NCBI GenBank assembly: GCA_030765065.1
Contig: CM060989.1
Span: 40,601,501 to 40,665,500, forward strand
Reading direction: 5' to 3'
Length of the DNA: 64,000 bases
DNA from: Deroplatys truncata
Lineage: Eukaryota; Arthropoda; Insecta; Mantodea; Mantidae
In this document: piece after piece, positions 1 through 11,218 of the stretch
Numbering within the stretch: the stretch's first letter is position 1
How the letters are laid out: each line of letters begins with the position of its first letter
Made by a program: the position numbers and the translations under genes
Notes under the pieces: model-generated
Database searches by the model: none
What the model saw: the letters and a program-made list of their open reading frames with translations, nothing else
Told to the model about the DNA's origin: nothing

Positions 1-1065
1 CCTCACCCCGATATGCCTAACATTATAACCGAGCTGCTATTGATTAATAAAGCGCGCCAACATTAGCGTCTATTTTTTATCCAATCAAAATTACGAACAC
101 ATATGCTCTAGGGAAGATATTCCCTCCATTTCTAAAGAAAAGCGCGCTACTCTGACGTCATTTGTTTGTCTCTTCTAATTGATAAACAACCTACCCCCTC
201 GCTACATTGTTACCCGCTCCTATTGTCAGTTTCAGTGAGGCCGTGTAAACTTATTTCCTAACAATGCTTATAATTAACAAACATCTCAAATCATTGTCAT
301 ACAATAATGTTAATTTACACTACAATCACTCTGGCAATCACAGTGTTGTGATATAAAATACTGCCTCAATTGTTTAAAAACTGGACCCCTATACATAACC
401 CTTTAAATGATTTTCTGGCTACGCCATTGTATATTAGAAATCTTTGTCTGTGAGTATATTATTATATGCATGCAAGTGTATTGATTCATTGCCATGGCGA
501 TATTACGACGGATAAGTAGTCATCATCAACTGATCGCGAATTCCAAAAAGACTTTTTTAAGCAGGCGATATCAAGGTGGATGACTCAGTTATAAAGTATC
601 TAACCATTCGTTCGGATATGCAAATTCATTACTGTTTTGCCTTGAGTTGTTTCACGCTTCCTTCAGTAACATCACATCATCCGATGATTCAACAACTCCC
701 CACAAAAGAAACACTTGACTATAAGGTCAGTTTGTTTTTCCTCCATCTCTCCGAGTACTGCGCATATGCTGCTAATATCAGTTGTTTTCTGCGAAGATGA
801 ATTACACAAAGTAATATAATAGACTCGGCAAGTAATTTTACTCACATTATTGCATGTAAAAATGGTACTCTGGAAGACTAGCTAATACAATTCATATTTT
901 GGCATCGGATTCAAAAAGAAATATTTGTAAGCACTTTAAAGTTAGTTAAACCAATTCTCTAGCTGGAAATGTATTAGTTTGCCACAACATTACTGATACA
1001 AGGACCTCAAATAATATCTAAATTTCGCATTTAATGAAAATGAAGTAACGTCTTGACTACATGGT
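1..1065. other. AT-rich intergenic DNA, no gene seen
   Basis: No reading frame with recognisable protein similarity is visible on either strand; open stretches are below about 75 codons and look random. The only notable motif is CAATGGCGTAGCCAG on the minus strand near 417-431, which resembles the hAT-like end motif seen elsewhere in the window. Confidence 0.6.
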
Positions 1066-1574
1066 GGACCATTTGAGACTGTACAATATCTCCAAAATTA
1101 AGCGTTGTAGAAATAAATGTCTTGAATAAAAGTTGCTTGATATTATGGGGGAAAGTAAATGTCATTAGTTGTGTTTTATTTGGAGGACGTTGTGATGGTG
1201 ATTTTAAGGTTAGTTTAATTTTTTTTAAATGGGAGCCTACCTTTAAGTTGTTTTCTCACTCATTAAAAACTAAACAACATTTGTATAAAGTATTTAGCAA
1301 TTGTTCCTACACCAACGTGAATGGAAACCAACATTCAGAATTTTCGTGTTATTTTGTTGTTTAGTTTTTTTATGAGTGAGAAAACAACATAAGAAAGGTA
1401 GGCCCCCATTTAAAAAAAAATAAGTTGACCCTAAAATGACCAAAACAACGCCCTTCCAAATAAACAACGACTAATGGCATTTGCTTTCCCCCATAATATC
1501 AAGCAATTTTTATTAGGACATTTCATTTTACAACGCTTAGTTTTGGAGATGTACAGTCTCAACTTAAATGATCC
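1066..1574. mobile_element. Fold-back (long inverted repeat) element 1
   Basis: The left arm (about 1066-1280) is repeated as its reverse complement at about 1353-1574, around a loop of roughly 75 bp. Matching landmarks are GAGACTGTAC at 1075-1084 against GTACAGTCTC at 1551-1560, TATTATGGGGGAAAG against CTTTCCCCCATAATA, and CTCACTCATTAAAAAC against its diverged mate in the right arm. The arms differ by scattered substitutions and small indels, so this is not an assembly artefact of identical sequence. It has no coding capacity. The structure fits a non-autonomous fold-back or MITE-like DNA element; the superfamily is unknown. Confidence 0.8.
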
Positions 1575-1734
1575 AGCCTGTAGATAACTCTGTTATATCA
1601 GATATGAAACACTGTCTAAACAAGGAAGCCCTAAAATACTATTCTTTGTGACAACTGATTTATTATTGTATTTATGTTGTTTTTTTCATTTCTTAAATAT
1701 TTGACATGTCCCTTAACGGGAGTGGGTAGTTATA

Positions 1735-2336
1735 GGGCTATTTCGAGTGCTCAGAATATAGAAAGTTTGAAGCCTCTATATTTTTCAAACTATTACAGAT
1801 ACTTGTATGCACCTTTGCTACAATATAAAACTACCTAAAACGATTCTAATACATATAGTGGGAAATCCTTACTTTACATCTCGTTTTTAAAGATATTTTT
1901 CATTGGCTATGCACTAATCGTTTTATTTAGCATGCATTTATTCAGAAAATATTTGAACTACGGTGTCAAACTTTTATATGAACATTTTCAGCATCAGTTT
2001 GATCAATATGTCACATGTTAGATTAAAAAATTGTAATATTATGTTCAGAATATTAAACTTTTTGCAATAAAATAATTGGAAAATAAAAAATCAAAATGAC
2101 AATTTTTATTGGAAATTGTCTGAAACGTTTACAACAATACATAAACATGCATGCTAAATAAACAAAACTAGCACACAGCCAATGAAAGAAAAATCTTAGA
2201 AATTATCATATAAATTAGTTCCTACTGTATGAATTAAAATTATTTTAGTTAGCTTTATATAATGGCGAAAATTTACATAATTATCTTAGCAGTTTGGAAT
2301 ATACAGATGCTTACTATATTCTGAGTACACGAGCCC
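1735..2336. mobile_element. Fold-back (long inverted repeat) element 2
   Basis: A second, more diverged inverted repeat lies about 160 bp downstream of the first. Left-arm landmarks GGGCTATTTCGAGTGCTCAG, TTTTTCATTGGCTATG and TTTAGCATGCAT recur in reverse complement at 2331-2336 and back to about 2147. The arms are about 200 bp with visible gaps, and the loop is about 200 bp of AT-rich DNA. No coding capacity is present. It is probably an old non-autonomous DNA transposon. The two fold-backs do not obviously share sequence. Confidence 0.7.
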
Positions 2337-3119
2337 ATCAATGTACCTTACTGCTATTTAGAACTGAACCTATCAATTAAGATCAAGGGACAAGAAGAAC
2401 AGAGGTCCTTTGTGAATATAGTTTCATGTCACTAAATTAGTATTCTCTAACTCACAGCAATAAATGGGTTTGGCTTATGGGTGCGTCGTGCAGTAGAATG
2501 AATGACCATCCAGGTCGGCGAGGTATGGAGCCCCAACAGAAAGAGGTTCCGGTCTTCAATGGAAACAAATGAAAGGCATTTCCTTTCACCAGAAGCACTG
2601 GTCCAGCACCACTCATCCAGGAAAGTGATTTAATTAGAGAGAGCAACAATATTTTCCTTTCGAGAACTTCGGTTTATGCGCTGTCCATTTACAGATGTTG
2701 AAAATTTGTTGCCCTTAGTAATTGTAGTGTAAGAGTTGCTTTATTTTAGAATGTTGCACAATATCCGGATCGCCAGTAGTGCTCTTCAGTTTAGGGATTA
2801 GGCCTATTCCATCTTTTGGTTACTTACATCCCTTTCTGGAACGTCGGATGGCTCTTCTTTTACATGTTTTATATTTGTTTATTAATAATGGTTTGATACG
2901 GCGTTTGACAGGTAAATCGAATAAAATTATTAGAAAATGAGGGCTATCCACCACACTTAATTTTAAAAAAAAGGAAACTTTTAGTAGATCCGGGACTAAA
3001 TTATCAAACAATCTTGAATTATATGCTCTTCTATGTGCAGATGTACAAATAATGATACAAGAAAGTGAAACACAGCTACAGAAACCTATATGTCTTTTAA
3101 ATAGTTTGCGTAAATTATT
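2337..3119. other. Intergenic DNA, no gene seen
   Basis: No recognisable gene. Short open stretches (about 65 and 100 codons on the minus strand, near 2452-2649 and 2820-3122) show no motif I recognise. They have low-complexity AT-driven composition in the second case and no start or splice context that would support them. Confidence 0.5.
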
Positions 3120-3640
3120 CAATTAAAAAACGAAAACTGTACTGGAACATTTTAGAACAAGTATCAAATTTAAGATACTTTTGCTGTAGCATAAGCTTTT
3201 GCAATAACAAGGACATTGAACAAAACGTAAGTTTCAAGCGGTATGAGAAAATAACCCAAAGAACCTTTAAAAACAAAGTTAGAATGGAAGAAAATTAAAT
3301 TTTATGAAGCAGTGGCATTACCCACATTGTTTTATGGCAGTGAAACTGAGAAAAATCGAATTGGCTGAAATGAAATTCCTAAGGAGTGTAAAAGGAAGTA
3401 CGAGATTGGATAGGATAAAAAATGAAGATAAATATCGATTCAGTATACAAAAAAATATTAGATAATCGGTAATATTCGACAACGCCGGCTTTCCCAAGGC
3501 GGCGTTGTCCAGAGAAGAAGAGATCGAGGACGACCCACGCTCGCAGAGGACACTATGGAGACAAGTAGGTACTGTCAGCGAGCAAAGTGCCTAATCCATG
3601 AAGTGAAGTGGAAGAAGAAAAAGAATAAGAAGGGTACCTT
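3120..3640 (+). pseudogene. LINE (non-LTR retrotransposon) remnant, end of the reverse transcriptase ORF
   Basis: Three frames, joined by frameshifts, give the C-terminal part of a reverse transcriptase ORF typical of insect LINEs. They read NNKDIEQ near 3205, then FYEAVALPTLFYGSET near 3300-3350, then KIELAEMKFLRSVKGSTRLD near 3353-3412, and finally a basic RRRDRGRP stretch near 3512-3536. This matches the order ThumbRegion, YGSET, EMKFLR, RxxGRP seen in such elements. The catalytic palm is absent, so this is a 5'-truncated dead copy. It is the same broad LINE type as the remnants at 8890-9190 and 15198-16396. Confidence 0.75.
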
Positions 3641-5097
3641 TTTCATTTATGCCATTTATATGTTCATTCGACCATTAGTTATGGTTCAGAGAAGAAGCTG
3701 CAGAAATAATGTTCCCGAGACCATTGGAGGGTTATAACCTATTCAATCACAAAAGCAATACGGACATCCTGAAGAACCTAATATAACACGCACAACAATT
3801 GTAATACAGAAATATACTACAGCGTTCCAGGGCTAGGAACAAACACCAGTGAGGAAATGTTGAAATCAGGACACGTATTGAATCTAGATTAACAGAATGC
3901 TGACGACTCACAGCGCAAAATATTTAAGCTGACCGAGTTGAGGTCACACCTCAAGACTCTATACGGGACGTCTCTGCGCTGGTCGAATTCGCGACGAGTC
4001 TTCTTGTAATTGATGCACAAGAAAGAACTTCACCATCAGCCACGTTTGTAATAACCTGAGGTAGTTTAGACTGGTAGAATAAAAGGGTCCAAGATATGGG
4101 CAGGAGCGTTACCGGAGATTTTTTGCCGCCACAAACCACACCGCCTTACCGATAGCTGCATGCCCCCAATTCATAAAATGGAAAAAAGTCGTGTCCCTCA
4201 CTTATTTATTCTTGCCATTATTATGGCTATCTTTGGAACAAAGAGTATATTTGGATCAGAGAGAACAATTTAACAGTAACAATCAATTTAAAGTAGAAAA
4301 ATAATGGTGATAAAAATATATATAAAATTAAAATATGTGACATTGTGTTTTATATAAATGGTTTCTTAAAATAGCCATGATTCCCTAAGAGTGACTACGG
4401 TCACGTGGATAAGAACTAATGGAGAGAGATGAAGCCTTCGGAATACATTCTTCATGGACACTTTGGCAGTGTCTCTAGCTCCGACCATAAGTCCAGTCAC
4501 TTCCAGTAAGTATCAAACCAACAAGAAGAAGGGATATTGGTCGGCTTAAAACGACAAACAGGCCTGAGAGAGACCAAAATGAGAACAATCCTAAAATTGG
4601 ACCATAGGAGGAAGAGAAACTGACTTTGAACGAAAATTACTGAGTGCATTAAAGGATCTGACCATGGGCAGAAAAAACTGATTGATTGAATGATTGAAAC
4701 TGATGGGTTTATGATACTGGTGGTCACCAGGAATCTCATCATTAATGCGGCCGTGGATGTTGACGATAAAAAAATGTGGACTGTACGAAGTTAGTAATGC
4801 ATTTTGGAGGTCAAAACACTCCTTCCTTAATAACGTGCCATTTGCATTTCACACTATAATATTTCAGCCATGCACCGTTGCAACTGCAATATTTTATGTG
4901 TTACAAACGTCGTTCAGACAAGTAGGTGCCTGATGAATGTAAACGATATTCAGCCTCCAAAAATTAGCATCCAATTAGGCAATTTCCTGACACGTGTAGA
5001 TAAACCCGCACCCAACCAGCTCGTTTTTCTTCTTTAACGTTCGTTTTAATAGTGCTAATTCCACACAAACATTCAAGGTAAAGCACTAGTGAAGTTT
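3641..5097. other. Intergenic DNA, no gene seen
   Basis: About 1.4 kb of low-repeat sequence with only short random frames on both strands. No repeat family shared with the rest of the window was recognised here, and no splice-bounded coding segment stood out. Confidence 0.5.
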
Positions 5098-5581
5098 AAA
5101 AAAATTATAATGTGTTACATTCACGTCACTTTCACTGCTTTGTTACTTTCTTTGTCACGTACCTAGTAGATAGAGAAGGTATTGCATTAAACCCAAAAAT
5201 TCAATACCAAGATTTCATCGGAAATACATATTTTAAGGTCCTCTGAATCCAATAAAAGCATTTTTACAAAAAGTTCCGATAAATAACAAACTTAGGATGT
5301 CGGTGCAGCTCCTTACAAAGATACGACACGAAGATTTTCAAAAAAATCCTCAACCACAAACTATCCTTTTTAAGGAACATTTTTCAAAATTATTTGTTTT
5401 CTAAAAATGGCTCTAACGATTTTTATAAAATTACCATAATACATTAAAGGTTTTTATATAGCAAATAATTAATCTTGAATTGTCTGAAAATAGCCTGAAG
5501 TTCAGTTCATTCATAAGGATTTTTGTGTAATCTTGTATAACTGGTAAACTTTAAGCGATACACCAAAACGTACTATAAAAA
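5098..5581 (-). repeat. Family-1a repeat, partial, with an extra A-end in front
   Basis: The repeat reads B-end first, starting near 5146 with a decayed TTACTTTCTTTGTCACGTAC. It passes through the block that specifies the conserved 'aaatacatgttttgaggtcc' region and stops at an A-run near 5576. There a family-1b copy of opposite orientation begins. Just before its B-end, at 5104-5142, lies a forward A-end (GTGTTACATTCACGTCACTT). The sequence therefore carries A-ends pointing inward from both sides, as in the copies at 14965 and 18530. Confidence 0.75.
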
Positions 5582-6240
5582 TCTGATGTGCTACACTCAC
5601 ATGACTTTCTATACTCTTGTAGAAACTATTTTTACAAACGCTTATTCTCCATCTACTTCATGTTAATTGAGATGAACATTTGCAGACTCTATCTTATTGC
5701 TAATTTTCTTGTAGATGTAAGCGGAATATATATTTACAAGGGCAATATAGAAAAACAGTAGCCTTTAAGCACATACATATCTCTTAATAGCTGGTTGCTA
5801 GGTGCAGCACCATTCTCTTTGCCACAGATTAATACTCTTTGTATATCCAAGACAAAAAAATGAATAACGAATTCCCATTTGAGGAAAGCATTGAAAAATT
5901 TAAGGGAGTAACAAGCAATATCTCGAAAATGGTTCACTCAACAAAAATAAGTAATATGACATAAATTGTGTATTTTAACGCGATCTACATTTTTTGTGTA
6001 GTAAACTTTTGTCTATCTCTTATGGTTTACCAGTTATACAAAAGTCGTTCACAATGAAGAATACTTTTGGAGACATTCCCAGAAAATTTGAGATATACCT
6101 ACATTTTATTTGTCATGAAAATATCTTAAACATATACTATTTTAATCAAAATCGTTAGAGCCATTTTTGAGAAAATTAAAATTTTCGAAAAATGTTCCAT
6201 GTAAAGGGTAATCTGGGATGGGGGAATTTCCTTGAAAATA
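5582..6240 (+). repeat. Family-1b repeat, 3'-truncated
   Basis: It begins exactly TCTGATGTG after an A-run and follows the subfamily-1b consensus through the 'gatctacattttttgtgtagta' and 'aatgttccatgtaaaggg' blocks. It stops near 6240, before the (CA)n tract and the B-end. Its position at an A-run inside a family-1a copy suggests that it inserted there and then lost its 3' part together with the rest of the host copy. Confidence 0.8.
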
Positions 6241-8673
6241 GAGTGACATATTAATATACATTGTATATATTGTAAACCAAATTGTAGAACAAATTCAATT
6301 CAATTCATACTACTGGTAAGAAGCTAACGAGAAAATGGAAAAAGCTAAAATCAACAGATGTAATAATGCAGTACTATCTAAGGCATGGCAATGTAAAGCA
6401 TGAAAGAGGGTAAGTACGCCGCTGCGGGGCTAACAGGGTTACGGTTCGTCAAGAAAGGACTCGAAGTCGCCTGGCACCCTCCGGAAACACTCCGAGAAGA
6501 ACACGTCTCCGTGTTACGGAAGGAGGGGCGGGGGAGAAATCAACCGGAGCCTCCCCTGTACAAATAAGGTGAGAAAGAACAGGAAAACTAGGCTTAATAA
6601 AATAAATCGGATGCTCCTTGTACATTTCTTTACATTCTCTTCCTTTTGTCCTGGCAGGCACACGCATTGCTGGAAGCCTATTCCCGTTTCTCTCGAAATA
6701 CAATATAATAGATAGGATTTTGGAGCTAACACTTTCAATTGGTGCTAGTTTGAGTGGGTGACGCAATAGGAAGGAAAATAGGCACTACAACAAGTTCGTA
6801 ATAGGCACTTTTATAAGCATTGTAGTAGGCACAACCGTTTATTCATTTACCACTTAAAAACACATTTTGATATGACAGAACAGTATAGAAATATCAAATA
6901 TCCATGCACCATACATTAAATCTACTAAATTCCACTATCTCTTAAGCAAGTGTAAACTATAAACATATTTATTTAAAGTTACACTCTTAGTTACTGTGTA
7001 TTCTTTATGGCAAATATGAAGCAACATACAGTAGTAGCCACGGACAAACTAATACAATAACTCATTAATGTAATAAGATACCTAATTCACAGCTTCTCAG
7101 CATTAACACATTAATAATTTCTTTGTTTAATATTTTGTTCTAATTTTTACGTCTTATGTAGTTTCTTTGCTAATATTGTATGTATAATAATTAAGAAGAT
7201 GTTAAAACACATATATTCATAATGTACACATGATACAGAACAAGTATAAAACGTTATAACATAATATGAGGGGGGAAAGGCCATTGTTAGCTATATAACC
7301 AATAATATAAAATTACGAGAAATACAGTAGTATCTTTGTACAGTAGGAACCTTGGATTCATAATTAAGACATTAGAAGACTATATAACAAACTAACAGAA
7401 GCTTGTCAGTGCTCGAGCAGGAGGGTAGTGTATAAACTCGTCTCTGAATAGACGCTAAAACTACGTATTTAAAGTCTGTCAATTACATATATTTTAACAT
7501 AACAAATGTAATGGTGAATTGTGAATATCATAATTATACAGAATACGTGTGTGCAAAATATTTTAACATTCTCCATACCCAACCCTTATAAGGCACAAGT
7601 GCTCTCCGACACAAATACAGCAGCCGAGGTACAGTTATAAAATAATAATTACAACATACTAACACACGCACAAGAATACAGATACACGATCATCAGATTC
7701 CAGTCTACGATAACTTCGAGATACGTCACGAGAGTACGGGCATCAAGACGACCTATAGGTACATAACACAGCATCCATCATCACCAACGTAGTGGGGTCC
7801 TTACCAGGGGGACAGCTATAAATCCTATTATCAGTTTTTAAATAATTTTTCTCTTGAATACGTTTTGCATTCGCATTATTATGAGGCTGTTATATATTTT
7901 CTTAAACAGCCTATTGCTGCGTTTACAATGAAATGAATCTACTCTTTTTAGGTCAGTATTGTGTTTTCGCCCACGTGGGAAGTGGAAAACCATTAAGCCA
8001 TGGCACTAATGAACAAAGCGATGAGTTAATACCAAAATGATCGTTGGCCCGGTAAACCAATAGTTTCTTTTCTGTTGACCACTCACCGTACTTTATCGCA
8101 TTAAGTACCCGATATTTTATTGTTACACGAAACAATGCAATTGCTGACGTTAGGAAAGATATGACGGTATTACAAACTTCCTCAGGCATGTTGTCAACAC
8201 AATACCAAGATTAGCATTATGGTAATAAATAATACTATAAATAACCGCCAATAACACAAATAATTAAATTACGAAAGGCAAAAATCTTGATAAAATTCCC
8301 ATTAAAAAGGACACACTATGAAAACAGCCAATATAAAACTAGTATATTTTGCTCCAGTAAGCATGAAACATATTTATATATACGCAGCCTACAATTCTAA
8401 ACAGAGGAACAAAATGGGTGAACAGGCGAATACCGAGCTCACACAGTTTTCTCCAACAGCGTCGTGAAGTTAACGAGGAGCTGTTTGCCGCATAAGTAGT
8501 GGCTCCTGATCCAAAAAGGTCACTGGTTGTTTGCATTCCTGCCGAATTATCATGGTTCTTTGTGAACGGAGGTAGAAGACTCAGCGGTAACGCGAAAACT
8601 TGATATCCTAGCAGTGTGGCTAGTTTGTACATTGTTGATAAACAAATGTTTAGTATTCGACTTGTAGTTTCGA

Positions 8674-8713
<40 letters not shown>

Positions 8714-8889
8714 GACAAAACACAACGCTTGATGTAATGGTTTCGAAAATAGATTCTTTGGAGTGACTGATGGATGTGGGGGAAAAAAGAAAAGAGAACT
8801 TAATACATTTAAAAACTGTGCTAAATGAACACTAAGCCAAATGATGTAATCAAGTATTACGAGTGCTACATTGACTACTTACCTAAGAA
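6241..8889. other. Intergenic DNA with a short GC-rich patch, no gene seen
   Basis: Mostly AT-rich sequence without recognised coding potential. A GC-rich island at about 6410-6560 resembles the GC content of the SINEs seen later, but no tRNA-like box was found in it. 6770-7820 is especially AT-rich and rich in short direct repeats of no clear unit. Minus-strand frames near 6449-6766 and 7953-8189 are short and unrecognised. Confidence 0.5.
8674..8713. repeat. (ATT)n microsatellite
   Basis: About 13 consecutive ATT units, which read as a run of asparagine codons on the minus strand; that frame should not be taken as a protein. Confidence 0.98.
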
Positions 8890-9190
8890 ACTTTAAGATA
8901 CAAACTAAAAGGAAGGAGAGAAAAGCAAGACATATAGAAAGTAGGTAGGACCAAATGTTTAAGAGGTCAAAGCAGGCCATGAGGACCGATCCTTCTTTCC
9001 CTAAAGGTTTATAGTTGATAATTAAATAGTATCCCTTCTTCCTCGTACAGTTCATGTGTTCTTTCCAATTATGTTTATTTTCTTGTATTTTATCGTATAA
9101 TTTATAAATATCCAGTTCTTCTCTAACTGTTTCATTTGTTATTATGTGTATTCCAGTAAACCCTTTACTTCTCCGTAAAAATCTCATTTC
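8890..9190 (-). pseudogene. LINE remnant, C-terminal part of the reverse transcriptase ORF
   Basis: The minus strand encodes MRFLRRSKGFTGIHIITNET near 9187-9128, then VREELDIYKLYDKIQENKHN and a NYKPLGKE stretch near 9000. This is the segment downstream of the palm and thumb that in many insect LINEs reads EMRFLRRVKG, NETVREEL, and finally a basic GR-rich tail. The frame stays open through this stretch but lacks the reverse transcriptase core, and the expected basic tail is degraded. It is a truncated dead copy related to the remnant at 15198-16396. Confidence 0.75.
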
Positions 9191-9270
9191 TGATGCCTGA
9201 AATCTTCAGAAATATTACTATATTAAATTATAGATAGTACAAAACACTGAGCTACAAGATTCTATTTTTA

Positions 9271-9397
9271 CTTTCTCCACTACGTCTAGTAAGTAGGGGA
9301 AGTATTGTATGCCACTCAAAAATTCTGTACCGAGGTTTCACCGGAAATGCATGTTTTGAGGTCCCCTGATTACAAAAAAAGAAACATTTTTGGAAAA

Positions 9398-9432
<35 letters not shown>

Positions 9433-10131
9433 CAGCAGAACTCAAAACATAAACTCGGATAAACACAAAACTTGGTACTACATCTTCCAAAGATATTCTT
9501 TCAATATCCTCCAAAGATGTGCCACGAATATTTTAAAGAAAATACTTCCAACACAAACTACCCTTTACATGGAGGATTTTTCGAAATTTTTGCTTTTCTA
9601 AAAAATGGTTCCAACGATTTTGATTAAAATACCGTATATTAGAGATATTCACATGACAAACAAAATGTATATCTTGAATTTTCTGGGAATAGTCTGTCAA
9701 GTCCTCTTCATTCAGAAAAAAAATTGTATAATCTTATAAAACCGGTATACGTTAAGCGAAAGGCAAAATATTTAGATCTCTTTAAAACAAACAACTTATT
9801 TCCAATAAATGTTTTGTGGCATAAGCCATTCCTGAGATATCCGTTATTAAATGTTCGAATTGTTCATTTTTAAGTCTTGTCTACATTCATTTGTTTCCCG
9901 CGATTGTATGGAAACAGTATGGAATTCTAAGGCCAGCACATAGCGCCCAGTTCCTAAACATTTGAATATCACTGTTCTGTTTGTATTTATAACGAAGTAG
10001 CTATTTCTGCAAAGGCTTGTTTGTATTAAATTGTAGTAGACAGAAAAATAAGCTTTAATAAGAAATGTTTGTATAGCTACCCAATAATAACGCTAAAGGG
10101 TAGAGAAAGTATGTGTATGTATTACATCAGC
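9271..10131 (-). repeat. Family-1a repeat, near full length
   Basis: It starts with CTTTCTCCACTACG (B-end), has a (GT)n tract at 9401-9430, and ends with the reverse of the A-end (GTATTACATCAG at 10119-10130) followed by a T-run. This is one of the longest uninterrupted copies (about 860 bp) of this orientation. It abuts the truncated mariner copy 1, and about 100 bp of unexplained sequence separates them. No frame in it encodes a recognisable protein; the frame passing through (GT)n is an artefact of the microsatellite. Confidence 0.9.
9401..9430. repeat. (GT)n microsatellite inside a family-1 copy
   Basis: Fifteen GT units at the conserved microsatellite position of the family-1 repeat. 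Confidence 0.98.
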
Positions 10132-10237
10132 TTTTTTATTTTGACTTCGTCGAGTGCTTACGCACGACTTCCTGCTGTATGGATGAGTGTGATGTGCGAT
10201 GAAATTCTGTTGACGTCAAGAACAGTCTGTTGGTTTT

Positions 10238-11216
10238 CACTTGGAAATAGTAGAACTTAAACTCATTGATTTTGGCCATGCCGATAATGGATGTGTCAAC
10301 TGGGGTATTGTCTTGATGAAACGTTAAATGCGGTCATTTTTGCTTGATTTCATCATTAAATGCTGTAATAAGTTTGCGTAATACTCGCCATTGATTGATT
10401 TTCCTTTTTGAAGATAATCAATGAAAATTATACCAAAAAACTGACGCCATGACCTTGCCTGCAGATGGAACTGCCTTCGCCTTCTTTGGAGCCGATTCTT
10501 CCCTTTCAATCCATTGGTTTGACTTTTCCTTCGTCTCGGGTGTGAAATGATAGACCCATGTTTCATCCATGGTGATGAATCGACGCAAATGCTCGGCTTT
10601 ATTGCAGCGAAACATCGCCAAACACTGGACTGAAACATCCTCACGACGCTGCTTTTGTTCCATTGTGAGTAAACACGGCACAGATCTTGCGCACAGCTTT
10701 CTCATGTCTAAATTTTCGTTTAGTATCCGATATACAGCACTTTTGAAATGCCTACAGTGTCTGCTAGCTCGCGCACTTTCAATCGACAGTCATCCAATAC
10801 CATTTTGTGAATTTTCTTCACAATTTCTGGCGTGGTCACCTCATTTGGTCGACCACTGTGATGTTCGTCTTGGCAGCTCGTACGGCCTCGCTTAAATTCT
10901 GCCACGCAATATTTTACTGTTGTAAACGAAGGAGCAGACTCCCTCAGAGTAGAATCTAGCTCAGCTTTAATATTAGTTGGACTAAGATCTTTCAAATGAA
11001 AGTATTGTATCACATAACGATAACCAGTTTTATCCACGTTTACAAATTCGCTGAGAGAGTTCACTATTAATGGCTGCCAAACAATTACTAAACAACGTAG
11101 CATCGTCAAACTTCAAACTTAAGCTTTATAAGGGTGGCATTTTCTACCATAGTCATTTATTTAAAACAACAACCGCTATCTATACGTCAGGTCAGGTACT
11201 TCTGGGACTGCCCTCG
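10238..11216 (-). pseudogene. mariner transposase pseudogene, copy 1 (3'-truncated element)
   Basis: Minus-strand frames give, in order, a helix-turn-helix region (GYRYVIQYFHLKDLSP at about 11030, then RGRTSCQDEHHSGRPNEVTT near 10890-10830, and RLKVRELADTVGIS). The DDD core start follows, TMDETWVYHFTPETKE near 10575-10530, and then HQDNTP near 10295. The third catalytic aspartate block is deleted; the junction is near 10250. At least two frameshifts break the ORF. The 5' terminal inverted repeat survives at 11186-11216 (AGGTACTTCTGGGACTGCCC) and matches the ends of copy 3. The D34D-type spacing is seen in copy 3, so this is a mariner-clade element of the same lineage. The remaining terminus was not found. 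Confidence 0.9.
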
Positions 11217-11218
11217 TA

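Noticed and set aside
8339..8725. 128-codon minus-strand frame beginning with poly-asparagine
   Set aside because: The poly-Asn is the (ATT)n microsatellite, and the rest shows no motif.
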